From assembly GCA_017540355.1 (NCBI GenBank), contig JAFYBE010000075.1:1-46845 (forward strand): DNA of 46,845 bases. Reading direction: 5' to 3'. How positions within the stretch are numbered: position 1 is the first letter of the stretch; the number at the start of each line of letters is the position of its first letter. The position numbers and the translations under genes are program-made. The DNA comes from Lachnospiraceae bacterium (GTDB lineage: Bacteria; Bacillota; Clostridia; Lachnospirales; Lachnospiraceae). The notes under the pieces were generated by a model, which saw only the letters and a program-made list of their open reading frames with translations, was not told the DNA's origin and did no database searches. This document shows positions 19,009 through 28,388 of this stretch, piece by piece.

Positions 19009-19983
19009 ATGAGTGAAGTTGTTTTTGACGATAAGAATATCAAAAAACCTCTTGTTCTGCTCGGAGGTCCGACAGGTGCCGGCAAATCCGATATAGCGCT
19101 TGCGCTTGCTGAAAGGATAGACGGAGAGATAATCAGTGCCGATTCCGTTGCCGTATACAGAGGACTGGATATAGGTTCGGCCAAGCCTGACAGCGACATG
19201 TTATCTTCGGTTAAACATCATCTTATCGATGTGCTTGATCCGGATGAATATTTCGGAGTCGATGTTTTTGCGGATATGGCAAAAAAGGCGGTCGTTGAGA
19301 TATATCAAAAGGGCAGGGTTCCAATAATAGTTGGGGGCACGCATTTTTACATTCAGGCACTCTTGTATGATATAGATTTTGAAGATGAACCTGAACATGA
19401 CGATGAGTACAGAGATAAACTGTATGAGATCGCCAAAGATTCAGACGGGCCTGATAAGCTTCATAATATGCTTTTGGAATGCGATCCCGAGTATGCCTCT
19501 TCCGTTCATATGAACAATGTCAAAAGAGTTATAAGAGCTCTTGAGTACGTGCATTATACGGGACGTAAGTTCTCTGAATATAACGAAGAGCAGAAAAAAC
19601 GCACATCACCTTATGATTTTGCCTATTTTGCATTAAATCTTGACAGGCAGAAGTTATATGAGCGTATAGATAAAAGAGTGGATCTGATGGTTGAGGCCGG
19701 GCTTGTTGACGAAGTTAAGAGCCTTGTTGATGCCGGATACGGTGCGGATCTTTCGTCGATGTCATCAATCGGATATAAAGAAATCTGTGCGTATTTAAAC
19801 GGAGAATATGACTTAACACGAGCGATAGAACTTATTAAGCAGAACAGCAGACATTTTGCTAAGCGTCAGCTGACGTGGCTTAGAAAAGAAGAGGATGTAA
19901 TATACATAGACAGGGATAAGTATGGAACGGATGAGGCCGTAGCGCATATATGCGACGTCCTTGCGGATAAAGGAATAATATGA
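19009..19983 (+). CDS. miaA: tRNA dimethylallyltransferase MiaA
   Basis: Transfers the dimethylallyl group to A37 of tRNAs reading UNN codons, producing the substrate of MiaB, encoded upstream in the same run. P-loop GGPTGAGKS lies at about residues 19-27. DSVAVYRGLDIGSAKP (canonical DSMQ-Y--M-IGTAKP) shows the usual substrate motif with an unusual SVAV in place of SMQV. Other motifs are HHLIDVLDPDE, VGGTHFYIQALL and the C-terminal RHFAKRQLTW. Length 324 residues. The ATG follows the mutL stop without spacer, and the end overlaps the next gene as ATGA. Confidence 0.94.
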   Translation: MSEVVFDDKNIKKPLVLLGGPTGAGKSDIALALAERIDGEIISADSVAVYRGLDIGSAKPDSDMLSSVKHHLIDVLDPDEYFGVDVFADMAKKAVVEIYQKGRVPIIVGGTHFYIQALLYDIDFEDEPEHDDEYRDKLYEIAKDSDGPDKLHNMLLECDPEYASSVHMNNVKRVIRALEYVHYTGRKFSEYNEEQKKRTSPYDFAYFALNLDRQKLYERIDKRVDLMVEAGLVDEVKSLVDAGYGADLSSMSSIGYKEICAYLNGEYDLTRAIELIKQNSRHFAKRQLTWLRKEEDVIYIDRDKYGTDEAVAHICDVLADKGII

Positions 19984-21251
19984 ACGACATAGAAGATTTA
20001 TTCGGACAACTCGGAATCAAAGAAGAGACAATTAAAAAGAGTAACGAGGTTTTGGCCGGACTGGAAGAACGATTTAAAGCAATCGATGAAACCGCTTTAT
20101 ACAATCAGTTAAAGGTGGTTAAGGCCATGCAGGATGCAAGAGTATCCGAGGCATGCCTTATGGGTACAACGGGATACGGATATAACGATCTCGGAAGAGA
20201 TACCCTTGAAGAGGTATATGCCAACATATTCAAAACCGAAGCAGCTTTGGTAAGACCTCAGATCACATGCGGAACGCATGCGCTGGCAATTGCTTTGATG
20301 GGTAATTTAAGGCCCGGTGATGAGCTTTTGTCGCCTGCAGGCAAGCCTTACGACACGCTTGAAGAAGTGATCGGTATAAGGGACAGCAGAGGCTCCTTAA
20401 AAGAATACGGAATCACATACAGACAGGTCGATCTTTTAAGTGATGACTCTTTTGATTATGATGCGATAAAGAAAGCGATAAATGAAAAGACAAAGCTTGT
20501 AACTATACAGAGATCCAAGGGATATCAGACAAGGAAAACTTTTTCGGTTAAGGAGATAGGGGAACTTATCTCATTTGTCAAAAACATTAATTCTGATATA
20601 ATCTGTATGGTCGATAACTGCTACGGAGAATTCACCGAAAGGATTGAACCTTCCGAAGTCGGCGCGGATATGACTGTCGGTTCATTAATCAAGAATCCCG
20701 GCGGCGGTCTGGCACCTATCGGAGGTTATATAGCCGGCAGGAAGGAATGTGTTGAGAATGCGGCTGTAAGACTTACAACACCGGGACTCGGAAGAGAAGT
20801 CGGAGCGTCTTTGGATGTATTAAGAAGCCTTTATCAGGGAATGTTTATGGCTCCTACGGTTACGGCATCGGCACTTAAGAGTGCAATCTTTGCTTCGTGT
20901 CTTTTTGAGGATGCAGGATATAAGGTTGTTCCCGATTCCAAAGCCACAAGACATGATATAATCCAGGCCATTACGCTCGGAAGTCCCGAGAAGGTAATAG
21001 CTTTCTGTAAAGGCATTCAGTCTGCGGCGCCGGTTGACGGATTTGTATCTCCTGAACCGTCGGATATGCCGGGTTATGACGATCCCGTCATTATGGCGGC
21101 CGGTGCGTTTGTGTCGGGTTCAAGTATTGAACTGTCGGCAGACGGCCCGATTAAAGAACCCTATGCGGTATATTTCCAGGGCGGACTCACGTGGGAACAC
21201 GGTAAATTCGGAATAATGAAGGCCTATCAAAAGGTTTTGGATATAGAATAA
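19980..21251 (+). CDS. Methionine gamma-lyase / aluminium-resistance family PLP enzyme
   Basis: A fold-type I pyridoxal-phosphate protein of the Met_gamma_lyase (PF06838-type) family, often annotated as aluminium resistance protein. Visible features are the GTTGYGYNDLGRDTLE N-terminal motif, CGTHALAIAL, VDNCYGEF (PLP-contacting Asp) and LIKNPGGGLAPIGGYIAG with the probable Schiff-base Lys. Length 423 residues, as usual for the family. The real substrate is not established; methionine gamma-lyase activity is a family-level guess. It is translationally coupled to miaA by a 4 bp overlap, a neighbourhood I believe is common in Clostridia. It is followed by mreB 17 bp later with GGAGG. Confidence 0.85.
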   Translation: MNDIEDLFGQLGIKEETIKKSNEVLAGLEERFKAIDETALYNQLKVVKAMQDARVSEACLMGTTGYGYNDLGRDTLEEVYANIFKTEAALVRPQITCGTHALAIALMGNLRPGDELLSPAGKPYDTLEEVIGIRDSRGSLKEYGITYRQVDLLSDDSFDYDAIKKAINEKTKLVTIQRSKGYQTRKTFSVKEIGELISFVKNINSDIICMVDNCYGEFTERIEPSEVGADMTVGSLIKNPGGGLAPIGGYIAGRKECVENAAVRLTTPGLGREVGASLDVLRSLYQGMFMAPTVTASALKSAIFASCLFEDAGYKVVPDSKATRHDIIQAITLGSPEKVIAFCKGIQSAAPVDGFVSPEPSDMPGYDDPVIMAAGAFVSGSSIELSADGPIKEPYAVYFQGGLTWEHGKFGIMKAYQKVLDIE

Positions 21252-21268
21252 CGGAGGAAACATTTACA

Positions 21269-22282
21269 ATGGCAAACAATTTTTTCGGTATCGACATAGG
21301 TACCAGCAATATCAGGATCTATAACCAGTTAGACAACAGCATCTTTATGGAGAAGAATATGATAGCCATAGAGAACGGAAGAGATCTGCTGGCCTACGGA
21401 GACTCCGCATTTGATATGTACGAGAAAGCGCCTTCAAGCATTGTTGCAAGCTTTCCCGTCAACAGCGGTGTTATAGCCGATATTACCAATATGGAGACGC
21501 TGCTTAAGTTATTTATAACCGACCTTTCGAAGGGCGGACTTAAGCCTGCGGACTATGTTATAGCCGTACCTACAGATGTTACGGATGTTGAGAAGAGAGC
21601 CTTCTACGATCTTGTTGAAGATGCCGGAATAAAGGCACATAAGATACACGTTGTGGAAAAGGCGGTTGCGGACGGTCTCGGCCTCAACATAGACGTTAAG
21701 AACTCGCAGGGTGTTTTGATTGTTAATGTAGGATATTCAACGACGGAGATATCAATCCTTTCTTTGGGCGGCATTGTATTAAGCCGAATCATAAAGGTTG
21801 CGGGACGTCAGTTTGATGAGGATATCAGGAATACGGTGCGTAAGGAATTCAATCTTCTTATCGGCGAAAAAACCGCGGAGAAGATTAAGATGAGTATGTC
21901 TTCGCTTATTAAGTCCGAACAGAATGCTGTCTGCTACGGACGTGATATAGTAAGCGGACTTCCGATGGAGAGAGAGATTCCGCCTGCGATCCTTGACGCG
22001 AACTTAAGAGATTCATATTCACAGATTATAGACAGCATCAAGATGGTTTTGGAGAGAACTCCTCCGGAACTTGGTGCCGATATTTACAGACACGGTCTTT
22101 ACCTTACGGGCGGTGCGTCACAGGTATATAATCTTGCTCCGCTTATCGCAGATGCTACGGGCCTTAAGGTCAATCTCGGAGAGGATCCGATTGACAGCGT
22201 TATTATGGGCGTGGCAAAGGTAATCAACGAGGAAAAGTATCGTTCGCTTGCATTTTACATTGAAGGAATGAGTGGCAAATAA
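21269..22282 (+). CDS. mreB: Rod-shape-determining actin homologue, divergent MreB
   Basis: An actin-like filament protein that guides lateral wall synthesis with MreC, MreD, RodA and a class B PBP, all encoded directly downstream. Phosphate-1 motif DIGTSNIRIY (residues 9-18) and adenosine motif LTGGASQVYNLAPLI are recognisable. The phosphate-2 motif reads VNVGYSTTEIS (about 152-162) where typical MreB has DIGGGTTEV, so N153 replaces the conserved Asp and G-G becomes G-Y. The 337-residue length is normal. A GGAGG site (21253-21257) lies ahead of the ATG. Its place at the head of mreCD argues for MreB rather than a stray actin-like protein, but ATP handling may differ. Confidence 0.85.
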   Translation: MANNFFGIDIGTSNIRIYNQLDNSIFMEKNMIAIENGRDLLAYGDSAFDMYEKAPSSIVASFPVNSGVIADITNMETLLKLFITDLSKGGLKPADYVIAVPTDVTDVEKRAFYDLVEDAGIKAHKIHVVEKAVADGLGLNIDVKNSQGVLIVNVGYSTTEISILSLGGIVLSRIIKVAGRQFDEDIRNTVRKEFNLLIGEKTAEKIKMSMSSLIKSEQNAVCYGRDIVSGLPMEREIPPAILDANLRDSYSQIIDSIKMVLERTPPELGADIYRHGLYLTGGASQVYNLAPLIADATGLKVNLGEDPIDSVIMGVAKVINEEKYRSLAFYIEGMSGK

Positions 22283-23160
22283 TGAGTCCTTTAGTCAGGA
22301 AAAAAAGAGAACGATATACTCTGCCCAACAGATATGTCCTTCTCATACTCACAATCATATGCGTGGTCTTGATGATACTGTCATTCTCCACCAATATACT
22401 GTCTACTCCGCTTAACACATTAAGCGGTTATGCTTTGGTGCCTTTTCAGAAGGGACTTAACTCCGTCGGCACGGCCATAATTGACAGAGTCAACAATCTT
22501 AAGACTTTGGAACAGCTTACGGCCGAGAATGACGAGCTAAAAAAGCAGGTTGAGGAGCTTACGAAGGACAATACCCTTTTACAGCAGGATAAGTATGAAC
22601 TTACCAAGTTAAGAGAGTTGTATGAACTTGACGCCGAATACGAAGAATACAATAAGATAGGCGCCAGGATAATCGCAAGAGATTCGGGTAACTGGTATTC
22701 GGGCTTTATCATTGATAAGGGCAGTGACGACGGCGTCAGAGTTGACTGTAATGTCATAGCCGGAAGCGGACTTGTGGGACGAGTTACGGATGTAGGTCCC
22801 AATTACGCCAAGGTCATATCAATAATCTCGGATAATTCCAATACGAGCGGAATGACACTTTCTACGGGCGATAATCTTATCGTTACCGGAAGTCTTAAGC
22901 TTATGGATATCGGTGTTATAGAGTATTCGCAGCTTGCCGATCCCAATGATCAGGTGGGCGTGGGTGACAAGGTCGTCACATCCAATATCAGTGACAAGTA
23001 TCTCCAGGGAATACTTATCGGATATATCGACACCATTAATATTGATTCCAACAACCTTACTAAATCGGGCACACTTATACCCGTGGTGGATTTCAGGCAT
23101 CTTGAAGAAGTGCTTGTCATCACGGATCTTAAGCATGTTCCGGATTCAAACGGATATTGA
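22282..23160 (+). CDS. mreC: Rod-shape-determining protein MreC
   Basis: A bitopic membrane protein that links MreB to the wall-synthesis enzymes outside the membrane. A short basic cytoplasmic N-terminus (RKKRERYTLP) precedes a TM segment (about 17-37), a coiled coil (about 68-110, with ENDELKKQVEEL) and the two beta-barrel domains containing the usual NWYSGFIIDKGSDDGV and GLVGRVTDVGPN motifs. Length 292 residues. Start overlaps the mreB stop by one base (TAATG). mreD follows 9 bp later. Confidence 0.93.
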   Translation: MSPLVRKKRERYTLPNRYVLLILTIICVVLMILSFSTNILSTPLNTLSGYALVPFQKGLNSVGTAIIDRVNNLKTLEQLTAENDELKKQVEELTKDNTLLQQDKYELTKLRELYELDAEYEEYNKIGARIIARDSGNWYSGFIIDKGSDDGVRVDCNVIAGSGLVGRVTDVGPNYAKVISIISDNSNTSGMTLSTGDNLIVTGSLKLMDIGVIEYSQLADPNDQVGVGDKVVTSNISDKYLQGILIGYIDTINIDSNNLTKSGTLIPVVDFRHLEEVLVITDLKHVPDSNGY

Positions 23161-23169
23161 TTAAAGATT

Positions 23170-23685
23170 ATGTATGTATTGGTTACTTTCCTTTTTATGT
23201 TCATAAGCTTTTTGCTGCAGTCGACATTGCTGTCGCAGTTTACGATAGGTGATATCACGCCCAATCTTCTGATTATCACCGTTGCGGCGACCGGACTTTT
23301 ACTCGGCAGAAGATTCGGTATGATTTCAGGTTTTATCGGCGGACTTGTCGTTGATATTTTCTTTGGAAAAGTGATCGGTCTGTATGCGCTTTTGTATATG
23401 CTGATAGGATATCTTAACGGACTGTTTCGTAAGACACTTTTCCCGGGTGATTTTAAACTTCCGATTGCGCTTATAGCGGGAAGTGACCTGGCATTCGGAC
23501 ACGGATTCTATCTGCTTATGTTCTTTTTCAGAGGGGATTTTAACTACGTATACTATCTTACTAAGATCATTTTACCTGAGGTTATATATACGACCATAAT
23601 AGCCATATTCTATTTTCCGGTGATCAGATTCGTGATTGATCGGATAAAGAAGCACGAAGAGAAGGCAGAACAGAACATTGTATAG
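23170..23685 (+). CDS. mreD: Rod-shape-determining protein MreD
   Basis: A small polytopic membrane protein of the elongasome. The 171 residues hold about five hydrophobic segments; PNLLIITVAATGLLLGRRFG and GFIGGLVVDIFFG match the family. It is identified mainly by position between mreC and the class B PBP, and by size and topology. Its last 8 bp overlap the TTG start of the PBP gene. Confidence 0.9.
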   Translation: MYVLVTFLFMFISFLLQSTLLSQFTIGDITPNLLIITVAATGLLLGRRFGMISGFIGGLVVDIFFGKVIGLYALLYMLIGYLNGLFRKTLFPGDFKLPIALIAGSDLAFGHGFYLLMFFFRGDFNYVYYLTKIILPEVIYTTIIAIFYFPVIRFVIDRIKKHEEKAEQNIV

Positions 23686-26584
23686 AAGAGTCAAAGACAA
23701 TTTTATAAATTCCACATCGGGCAGAACTCTCGTTATGGGGATTGTCATATTTGTTGTGGCCATTGTTCTGATTATCAGAATATTTGTGCTGCAGATTGTA
23801 AGAGGTGAAGAGGCGTTGGATAATTTCACCTTAAGTATCCAGAAGGAACGTACAATCAACAGTACGAGAGGCAAGATATTTGACAGGAACGGCAATGTTT
23901 TAGCGTATAACGAGCTGGCATATAACGTTACTATGGAGGATGTATATGAGTCCGGAAAAGGCCGTAATGCATCACTTAACGATACTTTGATGAAGACCAT
24001 CAAAATCGTTGAAAGTAACGGTGACCGTACTATAGGTGACTTTGGAATCATAATCAATGAAGACAATGAATTTGAATTTACCCAGTCGGATACAAGACTG
24101 AAAAGATTCCTTGCCGACATATACGGAAGAAAAGTCATAGGTGATCTTAAGTACGAGGAAGAAACGTCCACTCCCGATGATGTCATGAACTATCTATGCG
24201 GATACAATAAGTTCGGTATCGGAGAATCAACCGATCCCGCCAATCCGCGAGACAGTTTTGTCATAGGCAAGGGCTATACCAAAAGAGAGATGCTTAAGCT
24301 CGTCAATATCAGATATGCGATGAGCCTAAACAGTTATCAGAAGTTCATCCCTACGGTAATCGCCACTGACGTATGCGAAAAAACCGTGGCTACGCTTATG
24401 GAGAACAGCGATTCTCTGCTCGGTATAGCAATAGAAGAGAACAATATCAGGAAATACAACGACAGTATATATTTCTCTCAGATAATCGGATATACGGGTA
24501 AGATTTCCGAGGAAGAACTTGCGGAATACAACAATATGGAGAGCGGCACAGAGCTTACAAAGACCGTCAAGCCAAGGAATGACTATACTCTTACCGACAT
24601 GGTGGGTAAGGCCGGTATAGAACGTACTATGGAGACATATCTTCAGGGTGTGAAGGGAAGCGAGACCGTCTATGTTGATAACCTGGGTAAGGTTATTGAG
24701 AGCAAGAAGCTTATCGATCCGCAGGCCGGCGATGATGTGTATTTAACAATCGACCGCGATCTTCAGATGGCCGTCTATAATATTTTAGAGCAGAAGCTTG
24801 CGGGCATTCTGGTATCAAAGATACAGAATATAAAAGAGTACAATCCTCCCGAAGGAACGGCGGCAAGTAAGTATATAATTCCGATAACCGACGTTTATTA
24901 TGCTCTTTTTAACAACAGTATAGTTGATATAAGTCATCTGTCCGCCAAAGATGCGGGAGAGAATGAGAAGCTTATATATGAAGCCTTTCTTGATAAGCAG
25001 TCGAGAGTATTTGACAAACTCCGCGCAGAACTTAACGAGGTTAATACTGCGTATGAGGATTTAAGCCCCGAGTATCAGGCATATGAAAGTTTTATCGTTT
25101 CAATGCTTGTGGAGAACGGCGTTATTAAAGACTCCGAGATAGATAAAAAAGATGAGACCTACCTTGCATGGAGAGTCGAAGAGACGATAGGTATCGGCGA
25201 ATATCTTAAGTTTTTGATAGCCAACAATTACATAGATGTGACAAAAATAAGCCTTGATGCGCAATATTCGGATTCGTCCGAGGTGTTCGCCCGCCTCTGC
25301 GATTATATAATTGAGCGACTCGGCGGAAGTGTATCTTTTTCCAAGCGTATGTATAAATACATGATTCGTAATGACGAGATCACGGGATATCAGATAATCG
25401 CGACCTTGCTTGAGCAGGATGCGATATCGATAACGGCACAGGAGCAGAACAAGTTTTACAGCAACGTGATGTCATCTTACAGTTTCATGCTTTATCTGAT
25501 ACAGAATCTGTATATTACGCCCGGTCAGCTTGCACTTGATCCGTATTCGGCATCGGCTGTTATAACCGATATGGAAGGTGACGTGCTTGCGCTTGTGACA
25601 TATCCGAGCTATGACAATAACAGGCTTGCTAATACAATTGATTCGGACTATTATGCCAAGCTTCAAAGCGACCTTTCCAGGCCTTTATGGAACTATGCGA
25701 CTCAGCAGCGTACGGCTCCCGGTTCCACATTTAAGATGGTATCGGCAACGGCCGGACTTGAAGAGAATATAATCAATACCGCAACACAGATTTCATGTCG
25801 CGGTTACTTTGACAGATTCGAGAACGAGACCTACCGATGCTGGATTTATCCCGGCGGACACGGCAATCTTAACGTGACGGGCGGAATAGAGCATTCATGT
25901 AACAGTTTCTTCTATGAAGTCGGATATAAGCTCTCTATTGATGATAACGGTTCTTATGATGAGGACCTGGGTCTTGAGAGACTTAAAAAGTATGCTGATA
26001 TGTACGGTCTTACCGAAAAGACAGGCGTTGAGATAGAAGAATCGGAACCCGACGTTTCGGATGAATACCCTGTATTGTCCGCTATCGGACAGGGTACGAA
26101 CAACTTTACGACAATAGGACTTGCAAGATATGTCATGACCGTTGCGAATAACGGAACCTGTTATAATCTGACTCTGCTTGACAGGGTTGATGACCATAAC
26201 GGTAATCTGATTATGGAATACGATCCGGAGATCCGTAATATTGTCGATCTCCCCAGTGCATATTGGAATGCGATACATACAGGAATGCGTCGCGTGGTCA
26301 TGAGTAAGTCATACTATAACAATCTTGGTGTCAATGTTGCCGGTAAGACAGGAACGGCACAGGAGAATAAGAAAAGAGCCGACCATGCGTTGTTTGTTTC
26401 GTATGCGCCTTATGAGAATCCTCAGATTGCCGTGGCAACACGTATTGCCTTCGGTTATTCTTCGGAATTTGCTGCGAATATGACTCGAGACATATACAAA
26501 TATTACTTCCACTTAGAGGATGAAGACGATATAGTAACCGGTACTGCCGAAGTTCCGGACGCCGATATATCCGGCGGAGATTAA
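23678..26584 (+). CDS. mrdA: Class B penicillin-binding protein (PBP2/MrdA-like transpeptidase) with a large insertion
   Basis: The D,D-transpeptidase of the elongation machinery. An N-terminal TM anchor (about 18-40) is followed by the pedestal domain (RGKIFDRNGNVLAYN) and the transpeptidase domain with all three active-site motifs: S683-T-F-K686, S740-C-N742 and K890-T-G892. The protein is 968 residues. Most of the excess over usual PBP2 is a predicted helical insert of about 250 residues (about 365-620) between the LTIDRDLQ segment and the start of the transpeptidase core (VITDMEGDVLALVTYPSYD). The TTG start at 23678 is chosen because no other initiation codon lies before the TM anchor. 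RodA, its glycosyltransferase partner, is two genes downstream. Confidence 0.92.
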   Translation: MYRRVKDNFINSTSGRTLVMGIVIFVVAIVLIIRIFVLQIVRGEEALDNFTLSIQKERTINSTRGKIFDRNGNVLAYNELAYNVTMEDVYESGKGRNASLNDTLMKTIKIVESNGDRTIGDFGIIINEDNEFEFTQSDTRLKRFLADIYGRKVIGDLKYEEETSTPDDVMNYLCGYNKFGIGESTDPANPRDSFVIGKGYTKREMLKLVNIRYAMSLNSYQKFIPTVIATDVCEKTVATLMENSDSLLGIAIEENNIRKYNDSIYFSQIIGYTGKISEEELAEYNNMESGTELTKTVKPRNDYTLTDMVGKAGIERTMETYLQGVKGSETVYVDNLGKVIESKKLIDPQAGDDVYLTIDRDLQMAVYNILEQKLAGILVSKIQNIKEYNPPEGTAASKYIIPITDVYYALFNNSIVDISHLSAKDAGENEKLIYEAFLDKQSRVFDKLRAELNEVNTAYEDLSPEYQAYESFIVSMLVENGVIKDSEIDKKDETYLAWRVEETIGIGEYLKFLIANNYIDVTKISLDAQYSDSSEVFARLCDYIIERLGGSVSFSKRMYKYMIRNDEITGYQIIATLLEQDAISITAQEQNKFYSNVMSSYSFMLYLIQNLYITPGQLALDPYSASAVITDMEGDVLALVTYPSYDNNRLANTIDSDYYAKLQSDLSRPLWNYATQQRTAPGSTFKMVSATAGLEENIINTATQISCRGYFDRFENETYRCWIYPGGHGNLNVTGGIEHSCNSFFYEVGYKLSIDDNGSYDEDLGLERLKKYADMYGLTEKTGVEIEESEPDVSDEYPVLSAIGQGTNNFTTIGLARYVMTVANNGTCYNLTLLDRVDDHNGNLIMEYDPEIRNIVDLPSAYWNAIHTGMRRVVMSKSYYNNLGVNVAGKTGTAQENKKRADHALFVSYAPYENPQIAVATRIAFGYSSEFAANMTRDIYKYYFHLEDEDDIVTGTAEVPDADISGGD

Positions 26585-26600
26585 AAAGCGGGTGAGCAAT

Positions 26601-27266
26601 ATGATAGTTATCAAAAGCTACAAAGGCGGAATAGCGCTTCACATCGATCCCGAACAGCCTTTTGATGAGGTCTTGAATGAGATTGCCGAGAAGTTTGAAG
26701 AGTCCAGAAAGTTTTTCAGGGACGCTTCGCTTGCGCTGTCCGTAGAAGGAAGATCGTTAAGCACGGAAGAAGAGAAAAGTGTTATTCAGACGATTGATGA
26801 ACATTCGGATGTTAACATTATCTGTCTCGTGGGTAAGGATGAGGAGACCGACCGTAAGTTTATTAAGGCTTTAAAGCGTGTTGAACTGCAGCGTGAAGAG
26901 AATAACGGACGCTTTTACCGCGGCGATGTTTTGGAAGGTGAGATTATCGAGAGCGAAGGTTCTTTGGTTGTTATGGGTAATGTCGAAGAAGGCGGAACCG
27001 TTGCTGCGACCAAGGACATTATAATTCTCGGTGAACTTAAGGGCGATGCCTATGCGGGCCTTAATAACGATGAAGGTCATTTTATAACCGCGGTTAAGAT
27101 GAATCCGCATATCTGCAAGATAGGAGCGCTCAGTTATTCCCGTAATGCCGGCAAGAGCCTTTTTGACAAAAAGAAGAATTCTCCGTGCATCATATATCAG
27201 AAAAACGGTGAACTGGTGAGTGATATCATCAGTCCTGAAGCTATAGGATATGTTACGTCAATATAA
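26601..27266 (+). CDS. minC: Septum-site-determining protein MinC, MinD-binding motif altered
   Basis: An inhibitor of FtsZ assembly. The N-terminal FtsZ-binding domain (about 1-80) and the C-terminal beta-helix domain (about 103-200; SLVVMGNVEEGG, IILGELKGDAYAG) are both recognisable. The ATG at 26601 is preferred over a GTG at 26592 because GGTGA at 26591-26595 makes a good ribosome site. Two oddities stand out. The usual RSGQ motif that contacts MinD aligns with LEGE (residues 111-114). In addition, minD and minE, which normally follow minC in this cluster, are absent: rodA overlaps the end of minC by 17 bp. The protein may act without MinD or be tuned differently. Confidence 0.85.
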   Translation: MIVIKSYKGGIALHIDPEQPFDEVLNEIAEKFEESRKFFRDASLALSVEGRSLSTEEEKSVIQTIDEHSDVNIICLVGKDEETDRKFIKALKRVELQREENNGRFYRGDVLEGEIIESEGSLVVMGNVEEGGTVAATKDIIILGELKGDAYAGLNNDEGHFITAVKMNPHICKIGALSYSRNAGKSLFDKKKNSPCIIYQKNGELVSDIISPEAIGYVTSI

Positions 27267-28374
27267 GTTAAGAAACTACAATTTCAAGTTAATAATCTTT
27301 GTTGTTGCACTTTCGTTCATCGGCTATTTTGCTATCGGAAGTGCAAGAGAGTCGTTCCAGAGCAGGCAGCTTTACGGAATACTTGTGGGCATAATCGTCA
27401 TGGTCATCGTATCGATCATAGATTATAAACTTTATGCCCATATCAGATGGATAATCTATATATTCAATCTGGCAATGTTAATAGCCGTTTTGCTGTTCGG
27501 TACGACGGTTAACGACTCCAAGAGATGGCTTAATATCGGCTTTCAGTTCCAGCCTTCCGAGCTGTCCAAGATACTGTTGATTTTGTTCTTTTCACAGTTT
27601 ATTATGAAGTATAGGGAGCGTATTAACACGGTCAAGATGATCGGATTCATGCTGATATTGGTGGCGGTTCCTATGCTTTTGGTGTATAAAGAGCCTGACC
27701 TTTCGACGACCATCATGATAGCGGTTACATTCTGTATCATGCTTTTTGTCGGAGGACTTGAATACCGTACGGTTTTCATTGTGTTAGGCACGTTGATACC
27801 CTTGGGCGTTGTATTCTTCAGTATCATATTACAGGAAGATCAGTCCATACTTGAAGGTTATCAGGTAAGACGTATCGTAGCATGGCTTTATCCCGAGAAG
27901 TATCCCGATCTTGTATATCAGCAGCAGAATTCGATTACTGCGATATCGTCAGGAATGCTTCACGGTAAGGGCCTTAACAATAACGTTATCGCCTCCGTTA
28001 AGAACGGTAACTTTATATCCGAGCCGCAGACGGACTTCATATATGCAATAGTTGGCGAGGAACTCGGATTTATCGGAGCTGCGGCGATAATTATTTTGCT
28101 CGTGCTTATTGCATATGAATGCATGAGAATAGCGCATTATTCGACCACCGTGTCGGGCGCGATCGTGGCCGATGCAATGGCCGGGCTCATTGCAATTCAG
28201 GGATTTATGAATATAGCCGTTACCACGGGACTTTTGCCCAATACGGGTATTCCGCTTCCTTTTGTGAGTTACGGTCTTACATCGTTAGTCAGCCTGTATT
28301 TGGGCATTGGGGTTGTGCTAAATATCGGGCTTCAGGGTGATAAACGCAAAAAACTCGCGACAGATATGAATTAG
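27250..28374 (+). CDS. rodA: Peptidoglycan glycosyltransferase RodA (SEDS family)
   Basis: Polymerises lipid II into glycan strands together with the class B PBP encoded upstream. About ten TM segments are spread over 374 residues. The signature stretches [18 protein letters not shown] and [13 protein letters not shown] are intact. The gene starts inside minC (17 bp overlap), so its translation is coupled. The assignment as RodA rather than FtsW or SpoVE rests on the mreBCD-PBP2 context. Confidence 0.93.
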   Translation: MLRQYKLRNYNFKLIIFVVALSFIGYFAIGSARESFQSRQLYGILVGIIVMVIVSIIDYKLYAHIRWIIYIFNLAMLIAVLLFGTTVNDSKRWLNIGFQFQPSELSKILLILFFSQFIMKYRERINTVKMIGFMLILVAVPMLLVYKEPDLSTTIMIAVTFCIMLFVGGLEYRTVFIVLGTLIPLGVVFFSIILQEDQSILEGYQVRRIVAWLYPEKYPDLVYQQQNSITAISSGMLHGKGLNNNVIASVKNGNFISEPQTDFIYAIVGEELGFIGAAAIIILLVLIAYECMRIAHYSTTVSGAIVADAMAGLIAIQGFMNIAVTTGLLPNTGIPLPFVSYGLTSLVSLYLGIGVVLNIGLQGDKRKKLATDMN

Positions 28375-28388
28375 CTTGGGAGGTTACT

